NCBI GenBank assembly: GCA_030039135.1
Contig: JASHQN010000133.1
Location: forward strand, 1-9,108
Length of the DNA stretch: 9,108 nucleotides
Direction: 5' to 3'
From: Thermoplasmata archaeon
GTDB taxonomy: Archaea; Thermoplasmatota; Thermoplasmata; Lutacidiplasmatales; UBA184
Of the stretch, positions 1-5,377 are shown piece by piece. Numbering within the stretch: position 1 is the first letter of the stretch; every line of letters begins with the position of its first letter. Both the position numbers and the translations under genes were made by a program. Below the pieces are notes generated by a model. It was given only the letters and a program-made list of their open reading frames with translations. It was not told where the DNA came from and searched no databases.

Positions 1-195
1 ACGCTGCAGTCGCCGGACACTTTCGGACACACCGGTGCCGGCGGCGTTGAGTGCTGGGCCGATCCGCGGGATCAGCTCGTAGCCGCCTTCTTCTCGGCGG
101 TGCCGCAGTCCGAGATCTCGACCCGGGTGTGGGCCCGGTACTGGCGGAACGACCTCTTTGCCAACGCCGTTACTGCCGCCATCACGGAACCCTAA
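1..195 (+). CDS. Beta-lactamase-like serine hydrolase, C-terminal fragment
   Basis: Reading frame 1 is open from the window edge to a TAA at 193-195 and encodes the last 64 residues of a protein. The fragment holds FGHTGAGG (residues 9-16 of the fragment), followed by WADP and a hydrophobic strand. This is the arrangement around the third active-site motif (KTG/HTG) of class-C beta-lactamase-fold hydrolases, which include penicillin-binding-protein-like esterases and peptidases; the strand after HTG-GG lines the active site. The serine motif (SxxK) and the YxN motif would lie upstream, outside the window, so substrate and localisation cannot be judged. It ends in NDLFANAVTAAITEP. No start lies in the window, so the gene is partial at its 5' end. 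A 10-bp palindrome (CCGTCGACGG, 196-205) follows the stop directly. The family call rests on one motif and its context. Confidence 0.72.
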   Translation, partial: TLQSPDTFGHTGAGGVECWADPRDQLVAAFFSAVPQSEISTRVWARYWRNDLFANAVTAAITEP

Positions 196-316
196 CCGTC
201 GACGGCCGAGTGGCGTTCGGGCGCTCCTCCGCTGGCTCACGAACCCGCTACCTGTTCTCGACAGCCCGAAAGGGGACGATTTAGGGGGCGCTCGAAAGGA
301 CCCTCGACGCGGGGAA

Positions 317-332
317 GGTCGCTCTTTCGACC
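317..332. repeat. Inverted repeat (hairpin) GGTCG-N6-CGACC
   Basis: GGTCG (317-321) pairs perfectly with CGACC (328-332) across the loop CTCTTT. It lies four bases before a longer hairpin (337-362), in the intergenic DNA between two convergent genes. Role unknown; it could be part of a 3' end structure or of a small RNA. Confidence 0.4.
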
Positions 333-336
333 GTAG

Positions 337-362
337 AGGGCCGACAGAGGACTATCGGCCCT
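337..362 (+). terminator. 8-bp perfect hairpin, possible terminator or RNA element
   Basis: AGGGCCGA (337-344) pairs perfectly with TCGGCCCT (355-362) around a 10-nt loop. On the + strand the stem is followed by the T-rich run TTGTTCTC (363-370), which would suit a hairpin-plus-T termination signal for the upstream serine hydrolase, although it lies about 140 nt past that stop. On the - strand no T tract follows. Archaeal termination depends mainly on T tracts, so the terminator reading is tentative; a structured RNA is an alternative. Confidence 0.35.
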
Positions 363-549
363 TTGTTCTCACGAGGGGTCAGCCGCGTCGCAGACACCCG
401 CCGCCGGCGCGGCCGGGCGGGCGGCCGAATCCTCGGGAGCCGTGATTGTGTCGACCGGGACCGCGTGGAACGTCGTCCGTTGGGCTGGACCCGCGACGAC
501 TCCCAACGTACCCCGGGCATGGCGTGACCCTCGCGGAGGCGGCAGCGAA

Positions 550-771
550 TCAGACGACGCGTCCGTAGTCGAACAGCGTCAACCGGCATTCGGAGCAGCG
601 CCAGCCCCGGAAGGTTTCGGGGAGCCACAGCCATCGCTTCCCCATCGTTTCGCCCGCTGGCCGATACGTCGTGGGCTCCTTCAACCACTGGAGTCGGGCG
701 GGGGACCAAACAAACCCTACTTCCATCGCTTTTCCGCAACGGGGGCAGGTGACCGTTGGCGGGAGCGCCAC
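550..771 (-). CDS. Small zinc-ribbon protein, DUF6487-like
   Basis: A 73-residue protein with two CxxC knuckles: CPRC at residues 9-12, followed by GKAMEVG, and CSEC at residues 59-62, followed by LTLFDYG. Between them are tryptophan-rich segments (FVWSP, LQWLKE, RWLWLPETF). An N-terminal CPxCG-x-ME-x-G motif, a middle with W-S and a C-terminal CxxC ending in a hydrophobic D-Y tail match my recollection of the uncharacterised DUF6487 family. Four cysteines should bind one zinc ion; no enzymatic residues are evident and the function is unknown. Cytosolic location is likely, since there is no signal peptide or membrane segment. The start is GTG at 771-769, supported by GGTGAT nine bases upstream. 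The stop is TGA (552-550). It is flanked on both sides by non-coding DNA, so it is probably monocistronic. Confidence 0.72.
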   Translation of the reverse strand: MALPPTVTCPRCGKAMEVGFVWSPARLQWLKEPTTYRPAGETMGKRWLWLPETFRGWRCSECRLTLFDYGRVV

Positions 772-780
772 CTACTGGCC

Positions 781-786
781 ATCACC
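781..786 (-). promoter_or_regulatory. Shine-Dalgarno site of the zinc-ribbon gene
   Basis: On the - strand GGTGAT lies nine bases before the GTG at 771. It is a six-base match to the core complementary to the 3' end of 16S rRNA (GGAGGTGATC). It supports GTG as the start. Confidence 0.45.
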
Positions 787-806
787 GGGCCGGTCCAAAA
801 GCATAC

Positions 807-822
807 CCCCGGTCGGCCGGGG
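807..822. repeat. Perfect GC hairpin CCCCGG-TCGG-CCGGGG
   Basis: A 6-bp all-GC stem closes a four-base loop. On the - strand it is followed by GTATGCTTTT, so it could act as a hairpin-plus-T terminator in that direction, or lie just upstream of a weak TATA-like box (TATGCTTTT, about 797-805) for the zinc-ribbon gene. It sits about 35 nt upstream of that gene's start. Confidence 0.4.
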
Positions 823-1071
823 CACCCGACGATACTGGGGCGGCTCGATCATCCGCGACGGGCGCGAAGGACGAGGTCCAGCCGTCGCCGTCGGGCCATG
901 GTCGGCTCGACGGAAAACCCCACGAGGCACCGGCCCCCATCGAGAGGTCGACTTGTCGAGACCGTACGGGCCCGCAGGCGGAGATCGTGCGAGCGGTTCC
1001 ACGTTCGAAAGGGGTGGAGACGACGGGCGGACGCCCGGTCCCGGCCTCGGCCCGCGCAGGGGCGATACGGG

Positions 1072-1218
1072 ATGGCCGAGCCTGCCGCCGAAAGGGACGC
1101 CGTGCCCATGCCAACGCCTGAGTTTCCCGCGATCGACCTTTTCGAGCACCGGGGGATTGCCCCCGTGAGGGTCACCGCTCGCCGGACGGACAACCCGAAC
1201 GTCGACGACGGGCGATGA
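1072..1218 (+). CDS. Possible small ORF, 48 codons (doubtful)
   Basis: ATG at 1072 to TGA at 1216-1218 encodes a peptide beginning MAEPAAERDAVP and ending RTDNPNVDDGR. By eye its codons have a G/C third position in about four of five cases but a balanced second position, which is more gene-like than neighbouring frames. The amino-acid mix (acidic and hydrophobic residues such as PAIDLFEHRGIAPVRV) is also less degenerate than the shadow frames. Against it: no homologue comes to mind, the upstream AGGGGCGAT is only a weak ribosome-binding match, and a perfect hairpin (1150-1165) lies inside it. It converges on the tRNA-Cys. It could be a small protein, a decayed gene remnant or chance. Confidence 0.2.
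   Translation: MAEPAAERDAVPMPTPEFPAIDLFEHRGIAPVRVTARRTDNPNVDDGR
1150..1165. repeat. Perfect hairpin CGGGGG-ATTG-CCCCCG
   Basis: A 6-bp stem with a four-base loop. It lies about 70 nt beyond the 3' end of the tRNA-Cys (which reads leftwards) and inside the doubtful ORF at 1072-1218. No T tract follows on either strand, so a simple terminator is not supported. Confidence 0.35.
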
Positions 1219-1232
1219 ATCGATGATCGTCA

Positions 1233-1305
1233 AGCCGAGGGAGGGAATCGAACCCCCAGGAAACGGATCTGCAGTCCGTCGCATTAACCATTCTGCCACC
1301 TCGGC
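1233..1305 (-). tRNA. tRNA-Cys (anticodon GCA)
   Basis: On the - strand a complete cloverleaf can be read. The acceptor stem is GCCGAGG/CCTCGGC (7 bp, perfect). The D arm is GCA/TGC around a loop with GGTTA. The anticodon stem ACGGA/TCCGT holds loop CTGCAGA, with anticodon GCA at 1272-1270. A five-base variable loop follows, then T stem GGGGG/CCCTC (one G-T pair) with loop TTCGATT. The base after the acceptor stem (1233) is T, giving U73, the known identity base for cysteinyl-tRNA synthetase; this agrees independently with the anticodon. CCA is not encoded (the next bases are TGA), so tailing by CCA-adding enzyme is required. No intron is seen. It lies downstream of the PHP gene on the same strand but has its own TATA-like box. 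Confidence 0.96.
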
Positions 1306-1330
1306 GCGGCGGGGGGCAGGGGTGTCCGAC

Positions 1331-1336
1331 TTAAAT
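1331..1336 (-). promoter_or_regulatory. TATA-like box for tRNA-Cys
   Basis: On the - strand ATTTAA stands alone in strongly GC-rich DNA, centred about 28 bases before the first tRNA nucleotide (1305). That is the archaeal spacing from TATA box to transcription start for a tRNA transcribed with almost no leader. It lies between the PHP gene stop (1362) and the tRNA, so the tRNA can be expressed independently. Confidence 0.65.
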
Positions 1337-1342
1337 GCCTCG

Positions 1343-1362
1343 GGGCGCGCTTCCCGGCGCCC
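1343..1362. repeat. GC hairpin at the end of the PHP gene
   Basis: GGGCGC (1343-1348) pairs with GCGCCC (1357-1362) across an 8-nt loop. The outer arm touches the last base of the PHP stop codon, and the stem is followed on the - strand by the tRNA TATA-like box. It may stabilise the 3' end of the metG-PHP transcript; no T tract follows, so its role in termination is unproven. Confidence 0.35.
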
Positions 1363-2042
1363 TAGATGGGCCGGAAGCCTCGGCCCGCGAGAAGGAGACC
1401 CGTTCGAAATCCGAGGCGAAGCCGCCCGGCCCAGGGCAGCGACCTCCCGCTCGCGCTGACCCGTTGTTCGCGCAGCGCCTCGAGGAGGTCGTCCGTCGTC
1501 GCGATCGGGGGCTCGAACTCGGTGAAGGCCCGTCCGACGTCGGCGAGCACGTGCGCGTCGCTGCCGCCGATCATCCCGAGGCTGCGGCGCGCGGCGACCT
1601 GCTCGGCCCGAAGGTTCGCGATCTCCGAATTGTGACCGTTCCGCGTTTCGATCGCCGTCACCCTCGCCGACTCGGCGACGCGGCGGCCGACGCCATGGGC
1701 GCGGCGGAACGGGTGAGCGAGCGCCGGCACGCCGCCATGGCCGCGCACCCACTCGATCGTCTCGACCACCGGCCGGTGCGCGGGCGGCGCCTCATCGACC
1801 CCGAACGCGAGCAGATGACCAGCCGCGGTCGACACCTCGACGCCGGGCAGGAAGAGATACGCGGGGTGCTTCGCCCGCAGTTCGTCGAGCGCCGCGTGGG
1901 CTCGCACGCTGTTGTGGTCGGTGATCGCCACGCCTCGCAGCCCGACGTAGGGCAATCGAGCGGCGATCTCCTCGAGCGAGAGGCGGGAGTCCGGAGAATA
2001 CGCCGAGTGCACGTGCAGGTCGATGCGCACCGCGTCGGTCAT
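1362..2042 (-). CDS. PHP-domain metal-dependent phosphoesterase
   Basis: A 226-aa protein made almost wholly of a PHP domain, a metal-binding phosphoesterase fold with a distorted TIM barrel. The metal-ligand motifs appear in order: DLHVHSAYSPD (residues 8-18), AITDHN (39-44), PGVEVS (66-71), ALAHPF (107-112), ETRNGHN (132-138) and GGSDAH (159-164). All positions expected for a trinuclear metal site (H10, H12, D18, H43, E69, H110, D162, H164) are present, so it should be catalytically competent. Related stand-alone PHP proteins (COG0613-like) hydrolyse phosphomonoesters or short nucleotides; the substrate here is unknown. The ATG at 2042 overlaps the metG stop as ATGA, which decides the start over an in-frame upstream codon and indicates translational coupling, since no Shine-Dalgarno site is visible. 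Stop is TAG. It is cytosolic, with a basic C-terminal tail (LRLGFRTGLLLAGRGFRPI). Confidence 0.88.
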   Translation of the reverse strand: MTDAVRIDLHVHSAYSPDSRLSLEEIAARLPYVGLRGVAITDHNSVRAHAALDELRAKHPAYLFLPGVEVSTAAGHLLAFGVDEAPPAHRPVVETIEWVRGHGGVPALAHPFRRAHGVGRRVAESARVTAIETRNGHNSEIANLRAEQVAARRSLGMIGGSDAHVLADVGRAFTEFEPPIATTDDLLEALREQRVSASGRSLPWAGRLRLGFRTGLLLAGRGFRPI

Positions 2043-4315
2043 CGCACTCGGGACCCGATCGGGACGTCTTGGGAGGGCCGCGCGGGACGGCCGGGCCCGA
2101 AGTCCAGAAGCTCGCCCACCAGTGCCTCCCGTCCGGCCATGCGGGCGACCGCGACGGTGCCGGGAGCCCACTCTCCGGGCACCTGGATCTCGCGACCCCC
2201 CACGTCGAACCGCGTCGATCCCTCCTCACCGGGCCCCACGGCGCGTACCACGGCGAGCGAGACGTTCGTGAACTCCTCGTAGGAGATCTCGCGATCGGTC
2301 GCGCTCGCCCCACGGACGAAGGCGCCCGGGGGAACGCCCGAGGGCGGCGCCACTAGCACGGCCCGGTCCCCGGCGTCGGCGGCGAGGACCATGCCCTGGG
2401 AGGTCATTCGGCGGATCGTGCGGGGGGTGAGGTTCGAGAGGAGGACGATCGGCCGGTCCTGGAGTTCCTCGGCGGAGTAGGAGGGGCGGAGGCCGGCGAC
2501 GAGGGTCCTGGGCTTCGGTTCCCCAACGTCCACCTCGAGGACATAGAGCTTGTCCGCAGATGGGTGGTTCGCCACATGGCGGACGATGCCGGCGCGAGCC
2601 GCGAGCGGGGGCGGGGCGGGTGAGCCCACGGCGGATCCCGAGCTCTCGACCCGGCGGGTCGAGGCATCCGCCGCCAGAGGCTCTGCCCGGGGGAACAGCG
2701 GAGCGATCGTTCCCAGGGGCTGGCCCGGAGGAGGGGGCAGCAGGGCCCGCTCCCAGTCTCCCGGGCCCGGAGGCTCGGCGAAACCGAGCATTCGGAACGC
2801 GGCCTCGCACGAGAACGGAAGCACGGGAGCGAGCCACGTCACGATCGCCTGGATGCGCCAGAGGGATTCGTAGACGACACGGTCCCGGTCCGGACCGTCG
2901 AGCGCCCACGGACGATCCTCCTGGAACCGGCGGTTCGCCTCCCGGACCTCCTCGAGGCAGAGGTCGAGGGCCTCCTTCAGAGCGACCCGTTCGTACTCCC
3001 GAGTGATCCGCTCGTGCGCCGCGCGCACGCGCTCCCCGACCCCGTCGGGGGTCTCGGCGCTCCAGTTGCGGGGCGGTGCCGGGATCTTTCCTTCGTACCG
3101 GTCTCGTGCGAGGACGAGCGTCCGCTGGAGGAGGTTCCCGAACTGATTGGCGAGCACCTCCTCGCGGACCTTGTCGAACTCGTCCCAGTTGAGCTCGGTG
3201 TCGTGGTTCTGAGGGGCAAGCAGGGCGGCGTAGAAGCGCACGACGTCGGGGGGATACTCCTCCAGCATCCGCCCGACGAAGGCTTCGCGCTCCTGGGTCC
3301 GGGATCTCGAGACCTTGACGCCGGAGAGCGTCAGCCACTCGTTCGCCGGAACGTCGTAGGGCAGATGGAGACCGCCGACGCCGATCAGCATCGCGGGCCA
3401 GACGATCGTGTGGTGGAACTTGTTGTCCTTCCCGACGAAGTAGTAATGGTGCGCCGGCTCGCGCGCGTCCCAGTATCGGCGCCAGGCTTCCGGCCGCCCA
3501 GCTCGGATCGCCCACTCCTTCGACGCGGAGAGGTAGCCGATCACCGCTTCGAACCAGACGTAGATGCGCTTCGAATCGTAGCCGTCGAGCGGGATCGGCA
3601 CTCCCCAGTCGAGGTCCCGCGTGATCGGCGTCGGGTGCAGGCCCTCGGCCAGGAAGTTCTCGGCGACGCGGATGACCCCCGGCCTCCAGTGCGGGCCCTC
3701 GCGGGCGAGATACGCCTTGAGCTCTGGGGCGAGACGATCGAGCTCGAGGTAGAAATGCTCGGACGGCCGGAACTCGGCCGGCGTCCCGTCGATCGAGCAA
3801 CGGGGGTTGCCGAGCTGCTTCGCGTCGAGCGGGCGACCGCAGCGGTCGCACTCATCTCCCCGTGCGCTCTCGAAGCCGCAGTACGGGCAGGTGCCGACCA
3901 GGTACCGATCCGGCAGGAACCGGCGGTGCTTCGGGCAGTACGGCGCGGTCTCCGTCCGGCGCTGGAGAAAGCCGTTCTCGAGCAGGGTGAGGAACACCTC
4001 ACCGACCGTTCGCTCGTGCAGCACGGTGTGGGTCGTCGTGAACCGGTCGAACGAGATCCCGAGGCGGTTCAGCGCGTCCGAGTTGATGACATGGAAACGG
4101 TCCGCGAGCTCCGCCGGGGACACCCCGGCCTTTTCGGCCGCGACGAGGATCGGGGTCCCGTGCATGTCGGAGCCCGAGACCATGAGCACCTCGTCGCCCC
4201 GAAGCCGGTGGAACCGGGCGAAGATGTCGGCCGGCACGTAGGTGCTCGCGAGATGGCCGAGGTGCTGCGGACCGCTGGCGTACGGCCACGACACGCCGAT
4301 GAAGATCCGCGCCAT
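2039..4315 (-). CDS. metG: Methionyl-tRNA synthetase
   Basis: A 758-aa class I aminoacyl-tRNA synthetase that charges tRNA-Met with methionine in the cytosol. The Rossmann catalytic half carries the HIGH signature as HLGH (18-21), within WPYASGPQHLGH. A zinc-knuckle insertion follows: CPKH (127-130), CPYC (143-146), CDRC (156-159) and C173, consistent with two metal sites. The KMSKS loop is KVSRS (334-338), with arginine in place of the second lysine. A helical anticodon-binding domain spans about 375-515, including NQFGNLLQR. After a proline-rich linker (about 525-570) comes a Trbp111/EMAP-type tRNA-binding OB fold (about 574-670, with HPSADKLY at 584-591 and LTPRTIRRMTSQGMVLAA at 629-646). 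Another about 85 residues follow, beginning EISYEEF and ending DVPIGSRVR. GGAGAAGG (4326-4319) lies just upstream of the ATG and fixes the start. It is the first gene of a unit with the PHP gene. Confidence 0.97.
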   Translation of the reverse strand: MARIFIGVSWPYASGPQHLGHLASTYVPADIFARFHRLRGDEVLMVSGSDMHGTPILVAAEKAGVSPAELADRFHVINSDALNRLGISFDRFTTTHTVLHERTVGEVFLTLLENGFLQRRTETAPYCPKHRRFLPDRYLVGTCPYCGFESARGDECDRCGRPLDAKQLGNPRCSIDGTPAEFRPSEHFYLELDRLAPELKAYLAREGPHWRPGVIRVAENFLAEGLHPTPITRDLDWGVPIPLDGYDSKRIYVWFEAVIGYLSASKEWAIRAGRPEAWRRYWDAREPAHHYYFVGKDNKFHHTIVWPAMLIGVGGLHLPYDVPANEWLTLSGVKVSRSRTQEREAFVGRMLEEYPPDVVRFYAALLAPQNHDTELNWDEFDKVREEVLANQFGNLLQRTLVLARDRYEGKIPAPPRNWSAETPDGVGERVRAAHERITREYERVALKEALDLCLEEVREANRRFQEDRPWALDGPDRDRVVYESLWRIQAIVTWLAPVLPFSCEAAFRMLGFAEPPGPGDWERALLPPPPGQPLGTIAPLFPRAEPLAADASTRRVESSGSAVGSPAPPPLAARAGIVRHVANHPSADKLYVLEVDVGEPKPRTLVAGLRPSYSAEELQDRPIVLLSNLTPRTIRRMTSQGMVLAADAGDRAVLVAPPSGVPPGAFVRGASATDREISYEEFTNVSLAVVRAVGPGEEGSTRFDVGGREIQVPGEWAPGTVAVARMAGREALVGELLDFGPGRPARPSQDVPIGSRVR

Positions 4316-4318
4316 CGA

Positions 4319-4326
4319 CCTTCTCC
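4319..4326 (-). promoter_or_regulatory. Shine-Dalgarno site of metG
   Basis: On the - strand GGAGAAGG precedes the metG ATG by three bases (seven from the GGAG core). With a transcript start expected near 4328, it would lie in a very short leader of about 13 nt. Confidence 0.5.
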
Positions 4327-4350
4327 CGCGGTCTTCGAGCGAGCGGTCGA

Positions 4351-4358
4351 CCTATAGG
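4351..4358 (-). promoter_or_regulatory. TATA-like box for metG
   Basis: CCTATAGG is an AT-rich core in GC-rich DNA, centred about 40 bases before the metG ATG. That predicts a start near 4328 and a short leader carrying the Shine-Dalgarno site. The core is palindromic, but only the - strand has a gene at the expected distance; the + strand gene thyX has its own better-placed box. Confidence 0.5.
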
Positions 4359-4394
4359 GTTTGCCGAGGCGTTTCGCATCCTCTTCCAGCGTCC

Positions 4395-4402
4395 TTTATC
4401 TT
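4395..4402 (+). promoter_or_regulatory. TATA-like box for thyX
   Basis: TTTATCTT resembles the archaeal box A (TTTATATA). Its centre is about 26 bases upstream of an in-frame GTG (4424) and 49 upstream of the ATG at 4448. Transcription would start near 4424, giving either a leaderless GTG-initiated message or a roughly 24-nt leader before the ATG. It lies between the divergent metG and thyX genes. Confidence 0.55.
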
Positions 4403-4447
4403 ACGCTCGGTCGTCGCCGCGCCGTGGCCGACGACGAGGGCGGAGCG

Positions 4448-5335
4448 ATGCAGCGGACGTCCGTCCCCGAAGCCGACCGGATTATCGGGGTCCGTCGCCC
4501 GGTGCTGACGCACGGCTTCGTGGCGCTCGTCGATTACATGGGCAACGACGCGGCGATCGTCCAGGCCGCCCGGGTCTCCTACGGCAAAGGGACCAAGACG
4601 GTTCGGGACGACCGGGGGCTGATCCGGTACCTGATGCGCCACCGTCACACGACACCGTTCGAGATGGTGGAGTACAAGTTTCTGATCCGCCTTCCGATCT
4701 TCGTCGCGCGACAGTTCATCCGGCACCGGATGGCGTCGACGAACGAGTTTTCGGCGAGGTACTCGATCATGTCGGACGAGTTCGAGGTGCCGCCTCCCGA
4801 AGAGGTCCGGCACCAGTCGACGCGGAACCGCCAGGGGCGGGGAGAACCGCTCGCCGCCGACGTGGTCGAACGCTTCCGCTCCGATCTCGATCGCGTGTCG
4901 AAGGACGCCTATGCGGCGTACACGCGGGCCCTCGACGCTGGGGTGGCTCGGGAGACCGCCCGTCTGGTGCTACCGGTGGCGTACTACACGCAGTGGTACT
5001 GGAAAACGAACCTCTGGAACCTCTTCCATTTTCTCTCGCTCCGGCTCGACCCCCATGCTCAGGAAGAGATCCGGCTCTATGCCGCGGAGATGGCCGCTAT
5101 CGGGCGCCTCGTCTGCCCGATCGCCTTCGAGGCGTTCGAAGAGTTCGAGCTCGGGGCCGTGGCGCTCGGTCGGCGCGAGCAGCGGGCGGTACGCGCGCTC
5201 CTGGAAGGGAAGAGTCCTGACGAAGCGTGCGCGACCGCTGGGCTGCCCCTCACCCGGGAGGACGGCAAGCCGATGACCTCGGGCGAAGGCGTCGAGTTCC
5301 TCGAGAAGCTCGAGCGGATGCGCCGCGTCGAGTGA
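4448..5335 (+). CDS. thyX: Flavin-dependent thymidylate synthase ThyX
   Basis: A 295-aa enzyme that methylates dUMP to dTMP using FAD, NAD(P)H and methylenetetrahydrofolate, independent of ThyA. The diagnostic RHRx7S motif is RHRMASTNEFS (92-102), followed by RYS (104-106). HRHTTPFE (65-72) and the region ending NLWNLFHFLSLRLDPHAQ, which contributes to flavin and nucleotide binding in the homotetramer, are also intact. ThyX proteins of this subtype begin much like RTSVPEAD followed by PVLTHGFVALVDYMG, which favours the ATG at 4448 preceded by GAGGGCGGAG. An in-frame GTG at 4424 would add eight residues and coincides with the start predicted from the TATA box, so a leaderless GTG start remains possible. 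About 60 residues beyond the core form an acidic, arginine-rich C-terminal extension. It is divergent from metG and ends 42 nt before the next gene. Confidence 0.96.
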   Translation: MQRTSVPEADRIIGVRRPVLTHGFVALVDYMGNDAAIVQAARVSYGKGTKTVRDDRGLIRYLMRHRHTTPFEMVEYKFLIRLPIFVARQFIRHRMASTNEFSARYSIMSDEFEVPPPEEVRHQSTRNRQGRGEPLAADVVERFRSDLDRVSKDAYAAYTRALDAGVARETARLVLPVAYYTQWYWKTNLWNLFHFLSLRLDPHAQEEIRLYAAEMAAIGRLVCPIAFEAFEEFELGAVALGRREQRAVRALLEGKSPDEACATAGLPLTREDGKPMTSGEGVEFLEKLERMRRVE

Positions 5336-5349
5336 TCCGCCGACCAACC

Positions 5350-5355
5350 GTATAG
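5350..5355 (+). promoter_or_regulatory. TATA-like box for the aldehyde dehydrogenase
   Basis: GTATAG, in the 42-nt gap after thyX, is centred about 26 bases before the ATG at 5378. This is the spacing from TATA box to transcription start, so the message is probably leaderless. It argues that the dehydrogenase has its own promoter and is not only read through from thyX. Confidence 0.6.
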
Positions 5356-5377
5356 CGCCAGGGCGCATGGAGCGCGC

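Larger units (their letters stand above)
196..549. other. 354-nt intergenic stretch with two tandem hairpins
   Basis: I see no convincing gene between the hydrolase stop and the end of the zinc-ribbon gene. The open frames here translate to arginine- and proline-rich low-complexity sequence typical of antisense or non-coding GC-rich DNA. The stretch contains two adjacent inverted repeats (317-332 and 337-362), an AT-richer patch GATTTAGGG at about 280-288 that resembles a TATA box with no gene at the expected distance, and a very GC-rich block at about 398-427. The two flanking genes converge here, so at least part of it probably holds their 3' untranslated ends and termination signals. Confidence 0.5.
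772..1232. other. 461-nt intergenic stretch, GC-rich and hairpin-dense
   Basis: No recognisable protein is encoded between the zinc-ribbon start and the tRNA-Cys, apart from a doubtful 48-codon ORF at 1072-1218. The stretch is unusually rich in short perfect inverted repeats: 807-822, an imperfect one at 947-964 (GGTCGAC against GTCGAGACC with one bulged base), 1024-1037 and 1150-1165. I looked for the conserved cores of archaeal RNase P RNA and SRP 7S RNA and for box C/D motifs, and did not find them. It may contain the zinc-ribbon promoter, the tRNA 3' trailer and possibly an unrecognised structured RNA. Confidence 0.4.

Noticed and set aside
275..290. TATA-like GATTTAGGG patch
   Set aside because: No gene or plausible RNA start lies at the expected distance on either strand, so it is not called as a promoter.
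780..1070. RNase P RNA, SRP 7S RNA or box C/D RNA
   Set aside because: I did not find the GAGGAAAGTCC-type core of RNase P RNA, the GGAAGGGAGCAG-type core of SRP RNA, or paired C (RTGATGA) and D (CTGA) boxes in suitable spacing on either strand.
442..1218. 258-codon open frame on the + strand across the intergenic region
   Set aside because: It runs antisense to the zinc-ribbon gene and most of it is arginine/proline-rich low complexity. Only the last 48 codons look faintly gene-like and are listed separately at low confidence.
772..1752. 326-codon open frame on the - strand
   Set aside because: It reads straight through the tRNA-Cys and overlaps the PHP gene out of frame; composition is shadow-like.
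2043..2171. Longer N-terminus for the PHP protein
   Set aside because: The extra 43 residues are an arginine/glycine-rich out-of-frame reading of the metG C-terminus. PHP proteins start just before DLHxH, and the ATGA overlap at 2039-2042 gives a natural start.
3014..4357. 447-codon open frame on the + strand
   Set aside because: Wholly antisense to metG, which has HIGH, zinc knuckles and a KMSKS-type loop; the product has no recognisable domain.
4361..4447. Longer thyX starting at ATG 4361
   Set aside because: It would begin upstream of the TATA-like box at 4395-4402 and add a sequence not resembling the family; 4448 or 4424 fit better.
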